From contig NZ_MBTG01000073.1 in the NCBI RefSeq assembly GCF_002027705.1, forward strand, positions 1 through 64,000: a stretch of 64,000 nucleotides of DNA, read 5' to 3'. The stretch is from Paenibacillus ferrarius. Its GTDB lineage: Bacteria > Bacillota > Bacilli > Paenibacillales > NBRC-103111. The translations under genes and the position numbers were made by a program. Shown piece by piece: positions 34,964-43,770 of the stretch. The stretch's first letter is position 1. Every line of letters starts with the position of its first letter. Below the pieces are notes generated by a model. It was not told where the DNA came from, ran no database searches, and was given only the letters and a program-made list of their open reading frames with translations.

Positions 34964-35677
34964 ATGAAGAAGAAGAAATGGATGCTTGCCCTTATCGGAG
35001 TGATTTTATCGCTTAGTCTGATAACGTCCGCATCAGCAGCGTGGGAGTTCTGGGATCCGCTCACTTATCACAATCTAAGCACTTGGGAAAAAGCGAATAA
35101 TTACTCTAACGGTTCCATGTTTAATTGTACATGGAGAGAAAATAATGCCAATTTCACCAGCGGCGGACAATTGGAACTAAAGATCACCAGTCCATCTTAC
35201 AACAAATTCGACTGTGGCGAATACCGTTCCACGAACAAATACGGCTATGGTAAATATGAGGTCAACATGAAGCCTGCTAAGAATGTGGGTATTGTCTCCT
35301 CATTCTTCACTTATACCGGTCCGAGTGATGGTACCCAGTGGGATGAGATCGACATCGAATTCCTTGGCAAGGATACAACGAAAGTGCAGTTTAATTACTA
35401 CACGAATGGTGTGGGCGGCCATGAGAAGGTCGTTGACCTCGGCTTCGATGCTTCTCAAGGATTTCATTCGTACGCATTCAATTGGCAGGCAGGCTCTATT
35501 AAATGGTATGTGGATGGCGTTTTGAAGCATACAGCCACCTCCAACATTCCAAAGACACCGGGCAAGATCATGATGAATATATGGAATGGCACGGGAGTGG
35601 ATTCCTGGCTCGGGACTTATGACGGTAAAAATCCTCTATCTGCTTACTACGATTGGGTAAAGTATACGAGTAATTAA
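34964..35677 (+). CDS. GH16 endo-beta-1,3-1,4-glucanase (lichenase), secreted
   Basis: A 237-residue secreted lichenase. A signal peptide ending in SASA (about 26) is followed by a single GH16 jelly roll. The catalytic motif is WDEIDIEFLG with nucleophile Glu128, Asp130 and acid/base Glu132; the spacing without an extra residue is that of lichenases rather than laminarinases. Sequence is close to Bacillus/Paenibacillus BglS/LicB types. It cuts mixed-linkage beta-glucan of cereals into oligomers that the importer at 40582-43744 could take up. GGAGG is 8 bases before ATG. Its promoter region lacks the TTTGTTAT repeat found at 35937. Confidence 0.95.
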   Translation: MKKKKWMLALIGVILSLSLITSASAAWEFWDPLTYHNLSTWEKANNYSNGSMFNCTWRENNANFTSGGQLELKITSPSYNKFDCGEYRSTNKYGYGKYEVNMKPAKNVGIVSSFFTYTGPSDGTQWDEIDIEFLGKDTTKVQFNYYTNGVGGHEKVVDLGFDASQGFHSYAFNWQAGSIKWYVDGVLKHTATSNIPKTPGKIMMNIWNGTGVDSWLGTYDGKNPLSAYYDWVKYTSN

Positions 35678-35719
35678 TAATGACTTAATACTGAAAAAGC
35701 CATCCATCACGGCAGTTTT

Positions 35720-35736
35720 TTGTAAGCGCTTGCGAT
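35720..35736 (+). promoter_or_regulatory. cre-like site downstream of lichenase
   Basis: TTGTAAGCGCTTGCGAT fits the CcpA consensus with one mismatch and contains a near-palindromic GTAAGCGCTTGC core. It is about 250 bases before the promoter of the next gene, so its target is unclear. Confidence 0.4.
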
Positions 35737-35794
35737 TATCCGCCGGGCTTTCATCATATAGATCTAGATGACCTATGATGCAGCGCGTACAACA

Positions 35795-35832
35795 GAATGG
35801 CTGCCGATGATTTAATTCATCGGCAGCCATTC
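35795..35832 (+). terminator. Perfect 16-bp inverted repeat
   Basis: GAATGGCTGCCGATGA (35795-35810) is exactly inverted at 35817-35832 around the loop TTTAAT. A few T residues follow. It is probably a terminator for the lichenase message, but perfection over 16 pairs is unusual. Confidence 0.6.
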
Positions 35833-35851
35833 GCATTTTCGGCCCCAAGAT

Positions 35852-35894
35852 AAAAGCACTTATAAACCTCCTACGGTGTATAATAAGTGCTTTT
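35852..35894. terminator. Second hairpin with T-run
   Basis: AAAAGCACTTAT (35852-35863) pairs with ATAAGTGCTTTT (35883-35894), followed by another T. It forms a tandem terminator with the perfect palindrome just upstream. Confidence 0.65.
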
Positions 35895-35936
35895 TGAAGT
35901 GTCAAAAAAAGTTAGTAGTCGACTCCACATTGAATA

Positions 35937-35992
35937 TTTGTTATTCAGATTTATGATTTGGTATATCTGGCAGCAAGGGGCAAGCCTATAAT
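35937..35992 (+). promoter_or_regulatory. Beta-glucan-type promoter, copy 1 (anchored GH16)
   Basis: Direct repeat TTTGTTAT (35937-35944) and TTTGGTAT (35957-35964), start-to-start 20 bases, then TATAAT at 35987-35992, exactly 30 bases after the second repeat start. The identical geometry is found at 40471-40526. Two half-sites two helical turns apart suit an AraC-type activator. Confidence 0.65.
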
Positions 35993-36044
35993 GGAGACAG
36001 CCCGCAGCCAGCTTTACCAACTATCGTTAATAGGAGGAGTCAAC

Positions 36045-39000
36045 GTGTATCGGAAAGTATGTTCTACACTTTTAAGCTTTAGTCTTGTTGTCCCGTTCTT
36101 CTCTTCGGCAGCGCCAGTTTTGGCCGCTTCTGCAGAAGAAAAGCCATCATCAATGGCTGTTAATTTCGAGGACATGAATGGCCACTGGGCGAATCTTGCT
36201 GTCGCTAAATTTGCGCAGGCTGGTATTGTAACCGGTTACGAGGATCAAGAGTTTCATCCTGACGAGCCGGTAACGCGCGCCGAATTTGTCACATTCCTTA
36301 ACCGCGTGTTCAGGTATGAGAGTGATGGACCGTCATTGTTTACGGATGTAAAACCTTCCGATTGGTATAAGGAAGCCGTTTCCAAAGCGACGAATGCCGG
36401 ACTGATCCAAGGGTATCCGGACGGAAGATTTATTCCGAATGAGCGGATTCAGCGCCAGGATGCCGTACTTTTGCTAACTCGGGCATTTCAAATTAGCAAT
36501 AGTACCAATGATTCGATATTACGTTTCCATGATGCTGCAGAAATCGATGATTATGCCAAGTCAGCTATGAGCAGTCTAATCTCGGAGGGATATCTAACAG
36601 GGGGCGACGGGCAAAATTTGCAGCCAAAACGTGCAATGACGCGTGCTGAAACCGTCGAATTGCTGGGGCGCATGATTGCCTGGATGAGCCCGGATTTTGG
36701 CGATATCACAACAAAGGAAATCAAAGGGAATGTAATCATCAATCGCCCTGGAACGACGCTTCAAGATGTGAAAATTGATGGGAATCTTTTTGTTACGGAA
36801 GGAGTAGGCGAAGGGGAGGCTACATTCAGCAACATTACGGTTGCAGGTGACACATTCATTAATGGAGGCGGCACACATTCCGTCATATTTAATAAGTCGA
36901 ATCTGTCTCACGTGGTCCTGAACAAGAAGAATAAACTGGTGAGATTTGCTTTAAACGACAATTCTTCGGCTAAATTCATCGAGGTCAATCATCCATCTAT
37001 CGTGGAATTATCTTCGGGTACTACAGTGAAGGAATTACATATTGGAGAATCGGCTTACGGCTCCAAGATCGTGAACAAAGGGACGATTGTTCATATGAAA
37101 GTAGGGGCTGCTGGTGTTACGGTTAACGATAAACCGGTGAGCAAAGGCGACGATCTTAATTTGCCCGAAGATTCAGGAGTTAAGCCTAGTACGCCAACCA
37201 GTTCATCAAGTAATTCAAGCAATTCAAGTAGTTCTTCGCAAGAAAGTCCTTGGCAATTGATCTGGAATGACGAGTTTAACGGCAATACAATCGATTCGAG
37301 TAAATGGAACGTTCAAGATACTGGAACAGTTTACAATAATGAGTTGGAATATTATAGTCCTAACAATGCAAGCATTGAGAAAGACGGTAACGAAAACGTA
37401 CTTGTTCTAGAAGCAAAAAAAGAATCTCACTCGGGCCGTGACTATACGTCGGGTAAGCTGACCTCCCAAATGAAAGGCGACTGGACGTATGGAAAGTTCG
37501 AAGTTCGTGCCAAATTGCCTATTCAGCAAGGCATGTGGCCTGCCATTTGGATGATGCCTACAGATGAACTCAAGCAATATGGACCATGGCCTGGCTCCGG
37601 CGAAATTGACATGATGGAGCTTACGGGGCCAGTAGCGTCTGATCCCGCTAATGCGGATGTGTATCCGAGGAAGGTCCAAGGCACTATTCACTACGGTAAT
37701 CCTCACGAGCAGCAATATAATCATTATTTACTGCCGCAAGGACAGACGTTTGCCGATGATTATCACGTGTTTTCGGTGGAATGGCTGCCTGGGAAAATCA
37801 GTTGGTTTGTGGATGGACATAAGTTCCATGAAACCAGTGATTGGGGTTCAAGGGGTGACGGGCAGGCGGAAAATTATACGTATCCTGCGCCTTTCGATCG
37901 GCCTTTCTACATGATTCTGAATCTGGCTGTCGGTGGCGATATGCCGGGAAATCCGAAGGGCGATTTCAAGTCCGATAAAATGTATGTCGATTATGTCCGT
38001 GCCTACAAGTACAAAGATTTGGATAAATTGCCTGACGTGACTGGAAAGCGCCCAGAGTCATCAAGTCTCAACTTGCCACAGCGTGATCCGATGCTGGACG
38101 GGAATCAAATTTGGAACAACAAATTCGATGGGGGGATTGACGATAATGGCGTTCCTCACAAATGGCAGTTCCTTAAGAACGTCAATGGCGATGGGAATGT
38201 TAGTATCGTCCAAGATCCAGTCAAAGGGAATGCAGCGAAAGTCACTGTTACGAATGCAGGCGACCAACTTTATTCGATTCAACTAACGCAAATGCCTCTC
38301 ATGTTGGAACAAGGTAAGGCATATAAGGTCACTTACGATGCCAAGGCGGATGCGCCTCGTTCGATTATGTCGAAGGTGTCGCAATATCAGGGAAGTTGGA
38401 CGCCTTATTCGGGAGAAGTGACTGGACAACTCACCGATCAATGGCAGACCTACGAGTACTCCTTCAATATGAAGAGTAAGACTGATAATAATACCCGTTT
38501 CGAGTTCAATCTGGGAAAGACGTCTACCGCGAACGTTTATTTTACAAACGTAAGGGTGGTTGAGATTCCGTGGATTCCGGAGCCGCCAAAGGTAAGGCAG
38601 CCGCTTAGCGACGGCAATCTGGTCTTTAACGGCGGATTCGATCAAGGCAGTGATAGAATGGCGTTCTGGAATATTACAAAAGCTGTAGGGGCAGTTGCAG
38701 CGGCCTCGGTAAGCAACGATCTTGTACCTTCCACCTACATGATGGATCGTAAGCTTAATGTAACCACAGCAAATGGTGGTACTACTCCTGAGAGTGTTTA
38801 CTTGTCGCAATCAGGGCTTGTGCTCTCCAAAGGGGCTACGTATACGTTAACGTTTGATGCTAAGGCAGATCACAACCGTTCGATCGCAGTCGGTCTCGAT
38901 TCAGGAGTGAGTGGCGGTGTAACCTATACGGGAGGACCGACCGTGAATCTGACTGATGCCATGAATACTTATACCAAACATTTTACGGTAAATGATACAC

Positions 39001-40424
39001 AAACTGACTCTAACCTGAAGTTTCTGTTAGGCGGTGACACGGGAACAATTGTATTGGATAATGTACGTTTGATTAAACGTAATGATTCCCCCACAGTGAA
39101 TGATTATGTTCATATTCCAGCAGACCAATATTGGGAAACGCGAGGAACAACGTTAGAAGCAAGTGGGGAGGGCGCTAAAGACCTCACAGGAATGGCCCCA
39201 GGCAATTATACTGATTACAAAATCAGCATCGTGCAGCCAGGACGCTATGTGCCATCAGTAAGGGTCTCAAGCGTCAAAGACGACTCCGTATTGAACTTTA
39301 CGGTTCTGGACGAATCCTTGCATGCAGTGAAAACGATCGCAGTTGCCGTTGGCAATACTGGGGGCAGGCAATCGTATACAACGATTTATATCGAACAGTT
39401 GGATCTGCAAGCAGGAACCTATTACTTGCGTTTGGCAGGGCAGGATTATAGCACCGTATGGATCGGCTTCTCTCGGGAAATGATTCAAAACGGGGATTTC
39501 AGCAACAATGATACAAGTGGATGGACACTGATGAAAAATTCAGCAGACGCTGGCGTGCAGTCCACCGCAATTTCTGCAGCCAATGGGGAATTAAGCGTGG
39601 ATATTGATGGACCTGGTGCGAACGAATACGATATCCAAGTTAAACAAACAGCAAATAAGGCGCTTGCGAACGGAAAGACATATCGGTTCAGTTTTGATGC
39701 TTCAGCGTCAGTTTCGAGGGATATGAAAGGAATCGTACAGTTAAAAGAGGCTCCATATACGCCTTATATGGATCAAAGAGTAAGTTTAACTGGCAATAAG
39801 CAGCATTTCGAGAAAGTATTCACGATGACAGCCGATGTTCCGGACGCAGTAGCTCTGTTTAGTTTAGGCAAACTCGGCGAAATTTCTGTCACTCATTCCG
39901 TTTATCTGGATAATGTTTCTCTGGTGCAGGTTATGTCACAAAAGGCGAATTTGATTCCCAATGGCGATTTTGCTTCGGGTTTAACGGGTTGGACATTATT
40001 CTCACAAGATAGCGGCCAGCTTGCCATCTCCAATGACAACGGTTCGTTGAGGGCCGATGTAGGAACTGTCGGGACAGAATCCTGGCAGCGCCAAGTTTAC
40101 TATGAGGGAGTTGGTTATAAAAATGGCAACCAATACACGCTGTCATTCAAGGCGCATTCGACAACACCGCGTAAGATGAACATCAGTGTCGGTTGGTCGG
40201 ATGATGCCGCTCATAACTACGCATGGCATGGTTATGGCAGTAAAATCATTGATTTGGGTACGACCGATCAGACATATTCGTTTACTTTTATTGATGACAA
40301 GGATACTACGGATAAAGGACGAGTGAGCTTCGAGCTTGGGAATATTGCCGGAGGCAATGCCGGCGACTTAAGCGTATTTATCGACGACATTATCTTAGTC
40401 AATGACGGCGCGATTACCCCTTGA
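36045..40424 (+). CDS. SLH-anchored multimodular GH16 endo-beta-glucanase (laminarinase type)
   Basis: A 1459-residue surface enzyme. After a signal peptide come three SLH domains at the N terminus (about 40-215), a beta-rich repetitive region resembling a beta-helix (about 225-365), a Ser-rich linker, the GH16 catalytic domain (about 400-655; GSGEIDMMELTG with Glu520, Asp522, Glu525, the longer spacing of laminarinases), then CBM4/9-like modules starting near 685, 857, 1146 and 1301 and a CBM6-like module between about 1020 and 1140. It likely cuts beta-1,3 or mixed beta-1,3/1,4-glucan at the cell wall. Start: GTG 36045, 6 bases after TAGGAGGA; an upstream in-frame extension to 35958 lies before the promoter's -10 and is excluded. 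Confidence 0.9.
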   Translation: MYRKVCSTLLSFSLVVPFFSSAAPVLAASAEEKPSSMAVNFEDMNGHWANLAVAKFAQAGIVTGYEDQEFHPDEPVTRAEFVTFLNRVFRYESDGPSLFTDVKPSDWYKEAVSKATNAGLIQGYPDGRFIPNERIQRQDAVLLLTRAFQISNSTNDSILRFHDAAEIDDYAKSAMSSLISEGYLTGGDGQNLQPKRAMTRAETVELLGRMIAWMSPDFGDITTKEIKGNVIINRPGTTLQDVKIDGNLFVTEGVGEGEATFSNITVAGDTFINGGGTHSVIFNKSNLSHVVLNKKNKLVRFALNDNSSAKFIEVNHPSIVELSSGTTVKELHIGESAYGSKIVNKGTIVHMKVGAAGVTVNDKPVSKGDDLNLPEDSGVKPSTPTSSSSNSSNSSSSSQESPWQLIWNDEFNGNTIDSSKWNVQDTGTVYNNELEYYSPNNASIEKDGNENVLVLEAKKESHSGRDYTSGKLTSQMKGDWTYGKFEVRAKLPIQQGMWPAIWMMPTDELKQYGPWPGSGEIDMMELTGPVASDPANADVYPRKVQGTIHYGNPHEQQYNHYLLPQGQTFADDYHVFSVEWLPGKISWFVDGHKFHETSDWGSRGDGQAENYTYPAPFDRPFYMILNLAVGGDMPGNPKGDFKSDKMYVDYVRAYKYKDLDKLPDVTGKRPESSSLNLPQRDPMLDGNQIWNNKFDGGIDDNGVPHKWQFLKNVNGDGNVSIVQDPVKGNAAKVTVTNAGDQLYSIQLTQMPLMLEQGKAYKVTYDAKADAPRSIMSKVSQYQGSWTPYSGEVTGQLTDQWQTYEYSFNMKSKTDNNTRFEFNLGKTSTANVYFTNVRVVEIPWIPEPPKVRQPLSDGNLVFNGGFDQGSDRMAFWNITKAVGAVAAASVSNDLVPSTYMMDRKLNVTTANGGTTPESVYLSQSGLVLSKGATYTLTFDAKADHNRSIAVGLDSGVSGGVTYTGGPTVNLTDAMNTYTKHFTVNDTQTDSNLKFLLGGDTGTIVLDNVRLIKRNDSPTVNDYVHIPADQYWETRGTTLEASGEGAKDLTGMAPGNYTDYKISIVQPGRYVPSVRVSSVKDDSVLNFTVLDESLHAVKTIAVAVGNTGGRQSYTTIYIEQLDLQAGTYYLRLAGQDYSTVWIGFSREMIQNGDFSNNDTSGWTLMKNSADAGVQSTAISAANGELSVDIDGPGANEYDIQVKQTANKALANGKTYRFSFDASASVSRDMKGIVQLKEAPYTPYMDQRVSLTGNKQHFEKVFTMTADVPDAVALFSLGKLGEISVTHSVYLDNVSLVQVMSQKANLIPNGDFASGLTGWTLFSQDSGQLAISNDNGSLRADVGTVGTESWQRQVYYEGVGYKNGNQYTLSFKAHSTTPRKMNISVGWSDDAAHNYAWHGYGSKIIDLGTTDQTYSFTFIDDKDTTDKGRVSFELGNIAGGNAGDLSVFIDDIILVNDGAITP

Positions 40425-40470
40425 CACAATCCGATTCTAATTTTGTAGTGAATAACTTGTATATTGCTTT

Positions 40471-40526
40471 TTTGTTATCAATGCTGTCGATTTGTTATTT
40501 AATGCCTATTCTCTCAAATTTATAAT
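40471..40526 (+). promoter_or_regulatory. Beta-glucan-type promoter, copy 2 (importer operon)
   Basis: TTTGTTAT at 40471-40478 and again at 40491-40498 (20 apart), then TATAAT at 40521-40526 (30 after the second). Spacing is identical to 35937. AAAGGAG follows the -10 directly, and a partly palindromic AACGGTACCGGTT (40538-40550) lies in the leader and may bind a LacI-type regulator or CcpA. Confidence 0.65.
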
Positions 40527-40581
40527 AAAGGAGTAACAACGGTACCGGTTACATACAACTACTTATTTAGGGGGACTATCA

Positions 40582-41949
40582 ATGCGTCTGCTTGGCAAAA
40601 AAGGATTAACTGTATTGACTACTTGTTCAATGGCACTTGTTTTCACGGCATGCGGCAGTAACACGGCAACGACAGACAGTAAACCAAAAGATAATCAAAG
40701 CACCACTTCTGTGCAAACAGCAAAAGCTGAAAAACCGATCACGTTGAAACTGGCTACATGGGAACAGCCAACGAATATTGCGGCTTTGACGAAAGTCAAC
40801 GAAAAGTTTCATGCGAAATATCCAAACATTACAATTACGTTAGATACATCAAAACCTGACGCCGCATATCAAACTTTACTGCAAACCCGCTTAAACGCTA
40901 ACGATGCGGATATCATAACGGATTTCGCGATCAACCCCAAAAAAGATTGGCATAAAGGCGCAGCCGTTCCTCCGCTGCAGCAATACATCGATGCCGGCCT
41001 GATTGAGGATTTGACGGGAAAACCGTACTTGAATAATTACTTCCCGGAAGCTTTGAAAAATGCCACTACATACAAGGATAAAGTTTGGGGTGTCGATATC
41101 GGAACCGTTACTTACACAGGCGTATTTTACAACAAGGAATTGTTTGAGAAAAATGGCCTAAAAGTACCGACAACTTGGCCAGAGATGATGGAGGTCTCTA
41201 AGAAGCTTAAAGATAGCGGAGTTTCTCCGTTCACACTCGCAGGCAAAGATGTGTGGCCGCTTGGAATGGTAGCTAATGGATTTATTCAGGCTATTGAGCC
41301 TAACGTTGAACAATTAGACAAGAAGTTATGGTCTGGTGAAACTAAGTTCACCGATCCGGTATTCTCGGAGATATTTACTAAATATCAACAAATGTTGAAC
41401 TATACCGAGAAGGACTTTATGGGTATCGACTATGCTTCGGTCGTTGGACGGTTCGCAACGGGGAAAGCGGCTATGATGCCTGACGGGATTTGGAATTCAG
41501 GTGCCATTGAGAAAGCGAATCCGAGTCTGAAATTTGGATACTTTCCGATGCCAGCCAGTGATAAAGCGGAGAATAATAAAAATTTCTTCGGTAAATATGA
41601 CATGTCTCTATTAGTCGCCGCAAAATCGGCTAATAAAGATGCCGCATTAAAGTATCTCGAATTTATCTCTCAACCAGATATCTATAACGAATTTATTAAT
41701 ACAGTTGGTTTCTTGCCTACTCAGCCAAATGTCAAATTCACGAATCCGTTTATGCAGGAAGTTGCTCCGCTTGCAAGTAGTTTGAAGCTGGCCATGGATG
41801 TTATTTGGCAAGCACCGCAAGGAGCTGGCGATTACACGGGCAGTCCGACGCCTGTTCAGTTTCTGAAGCCGGCAGGCAAGGAAACTCCTGAAGAAATTAT
41901 GCAAAAGATGCAAAAAGAGTGGGAAGTCGAAATGAAAAACGCTAAATAA
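40582..41949 (+). CDS. Sugar-binding lipoprotein of a CUT1 importer (beta-gluco-oligosaccharide?)
   Basis: A 455-residue family-1 solute-binding lipoprotein. Lipobox VFTAC (Cys near residue 23), a Thr/Ser/Lys tether, then the MalE-like domain with LKLATWEQPTN, VWGVDIGTVTYTGVFYNKELFEKNGLKVPTTW and RFATGKAAMMPDGIW. GGGGGA precedes ATG. It heads an operon with two permeases and a GH1 beta-glucosidase, and its promoter matches that of the anchored glucanase, so the ligand is probably cello- or laminari-type oligosaccharide (inference). Confidence 0.88.
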   Translation: MRLLGKKGLTVLTTCSMALVFTACGSNTATTDSKPKDNQSTTSVQTAKAEKPITLKLATWEQPTNIAALTKVNEKFHAKYPNITITLDTSKPDAAYQTLLQTRLNANDADIITDFAINPKKDWHKGAAVPPLQQYIDAGLIEDLTGKPYLNNYFPEALKNATTYKDKVWGVDIGTVTYTGVFYNKELFEKNGLKVPTTWPEMMEVSKKLKDSGVSPFTLAGKDVWPLGMVANGFIQAIEPNVEQLDKKLWSGETKFTDPVFSEIFTKYQQMLNYTEKDFMGIDYASVVGRFATGKAAMMPDGIWNSGAIEKANPSLKFGYFPMPASDKAENNKNFFGKYDMSLLVAAKSANKDAALKYLEFISQPDIYNEFINTVGFLPTQPNVKFTNPFMQEVAPLASSLKLAMDVIWQAPQGAGDYTGSPTPVQFLKPAGKETPEEIMQKMQKEWEVEMKNAK

Positions 41950-42023
41950 TTGAAGACAAACACTTGGGGGTAGTCCTGCTTGCGCGCCTACCTCCATTTT
42001 TCACTAGACAGGAGTTGCTGGAG

Positions 42024-42929
42024 ATGTATCCATTCGGTAAAAAGTGGCATAAATGGGCTCCCTACGGATTCCTGCTGCCGGCATTAATCATTTACATTGT
42101 ATTTTCTTTTGGACCCTCAATGGCGAGCATTATATACTCATTTACCGATATTTCGGGAGTTGCAGGAGTGAAGTGGCATTTTATCGGTCTCGATAATTAC
42201 AAAGAATTTTTTCATTCAGGCAGAACGGCGGCTTATTTGGCTTCGGTCAAGAGAACTGTCATTTTTTCGTTTGCTGTCACGATCGTACAGACAGCTATCG
42301 GGCTTCTTCTCGCTATCATTATTAATTCGAAATTGAAAGGCCATTTGTTTTACAGATCGTTGATTTTTATGCCGGTCGTGTTGGGCGTAACGGTCTTTGG
42401 ATTGATTTGGTCGCTCATGTTTAATCCGATGGATGGACCGATTCAGAAGCTGTGGGGGATATTCGGCAGCTCTTCTACTTTTTTGGGCTCCTATGATTTG
42501 GCGTTCTACATCGTTGTTTTTATACAGATATGGGGCTCGCTGGGGTATACGGTGGTCATCTTTCTTGCCGGCTTGCAGGCAATCCCAGGCGACCTTTATG
42601 AAGCAGGTCATATTGATGGCGCTAGAGCATGGCAATCGTTTGTTCATATCACATGGCCAATGCTGGCTTCGACAGCCACAGTAAATTTACTTTTGGCCAT
42701 TATTGGATCGCTGCAAACATATGACGTAGTTTTTGTTCTGACTCAAGGCAATTTCAACACAAGTGTACTTGGTTATGAAATATATCGTGCCGCATTCGGA
42801 GGTACGCCGGGTGCTTTAGGACTTCGACAAGGATTTGCTTCTGCGGTTGCTGTTATTCAATTCAGCATTGTCCTGGTCATAGCAGTAATTGCTCAATATT
42901 ATTTACGGCGAAGAGAGGTGCAGTTGTAA
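42024..42929 (+). CDS. CUT1 ABC importer permease (MalF type)
   Basis: A 301-residue permease with six predicted membrane segments and the ATPase-contact loop LYEAGHIDGARAWQSFVHITWP (about 202-223). Start: ATG 42024 is chosen because CAGGAG lies 9 bases upstream. The longer frame from 41964 would begin in the intergenic region only 14 bases after the binding-protein gene, without a ribosome binding site. Its stop overlaps the next start (TAATG). Confidence 0.9.
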   Translation: MYPFGKKWHKWAPYGFLLPALIIYIVFSFGPSMASIIYSFTDISGVAGVKWHFIGLDNYKEFFHSGRTAAYLASVKRTVIFSFAVTIVQTAIGLLLAIIINSKLKGHLFYRSLIFMPVVLGVTVFGLIWSLMFNPMDGPIQKLWGIFGSSSTFLGSYDLAFYIVVFIQIWGSLGYTVVIFLAGLQAIPGDLYEAGHIDGARAWQSFVHITWPMLASTATVNLLLAIIGSLQTYDVVFVLTQGNFNTSVLGYEIYRAAFGGTPGALGLRQGFASAVAVIQFSIVLVIAVIAQYYLRRREVQL

Positions 42930-43744
42930 TGAAGATCCATTTGGTGCCCAGACCTCTCGGCTATCTCATCATGCTGATAATGGTGATACTTTACCTGTAT
43001 CCCCTTTTATATCTGTTTAATGTGTCCTTTAAGCCGGACGTTGAATTTATTGTGGATCCGGTAGGCATTGTCAAGCAATTTCAACCTGAAAATTATGTAA
43101 ATGCATGGAAACAGGGGAATTTTAGCACGTACATTTGGAACAGTATACTTTACACCGGTGTAGCGGTCGGGGCGTCAGTTCTGATTTCCGCTCTGGCTGC
43201 TTTTCCTGTATCCCGCAGTTATATCAAATGGAGCAACTTTGTATACGTATTTTTTATGATCGCGATTTTTTTGCCGAACAATATGATTCCGCAGTGGAAT
43301 TTGATCCATTGGCTAGGTTTGTATAATACCAGAATCGGGTATATTTTGGTGAACACAGGGATTGGTCTCGGATTTATGCTCATGACGGGTTACATAAAGG
43401 CGGTCCCGAGAGAATTGGATGAAGCGGCCAGCATCGACGGGTGCAGCTATTCCAGATATGTGATGATGATAATTATGCCCCTAATAAAACCCGTATTGGC
43501 GACAAGCGCGATTCTGCAAGCAATAGGGGTCTGGAACAACGTGATAGGGGCGACCATTTATCTTTCCGATAAGAAGCTATTTCCAATTGTACTGGGGTTA
43601 TTCAAGTTCTACGGCCAATTCAGCAATCAATGGACTTTATTGGCTGCGGCACTTGTCATTGTGGCAAGTCCAATGATCATCCTGTATATTTTCTTGCAGC
43701 GGTATATTATTGAAGGCGCCATGACGGGAGCAGTTAAATCATGA
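42929..43744 (+). CDS. CUT1 ABC importer permease (MalG type)
   Basis: A 271-residue permease, six membrane segments, with the contact loop LDEAASIDGCSYSRYVMMIIMP (about 165-186) and the common C-terminal LQRYIIEGAMTGAVKS. ATG 42929 shares a base with the stop of the first permease, a sign of translational coupling. Together with its partner it forms the channel of the beta-glucan-oligomer importer; the ATPase must come from elsewhere. Confidence 0.92.
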   Translation: MKIHLVPRPLGYLIMLIMVILYLYPLLYLFNVSFKPDVEFIVDPVGIVKQFQPENYVNAWKQGNFSTYIWNSILYTGVAVGASVLISALAAFPVSRSYIKWSNFVYVFFMIAIFLPNNMIPQWNLIHWLGLYNTRIGYILVNTGIGLGFMLMTGYIKAVPRELDEAASIDGCSYSRYVMMIIMPLIKPVLATSAILQAIGVWNNVIGATIYLSDKKLFPIVLGLFKFYGQFSNQWTLLAAALVIVASPMIILYIFLQRYIIEGAMTGAVKS

Positions 43745-43770
43745 TCGATATACAGAAAGGGAAATGATCA

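Noticed and set aside
40538..40550. AACGGTACCGGTT palindrome as a cre or LacI operator.
   Set aside because: It fits the CcpA consensus poorly and occurs once; mentioned only as a possibility in the promoter entry.
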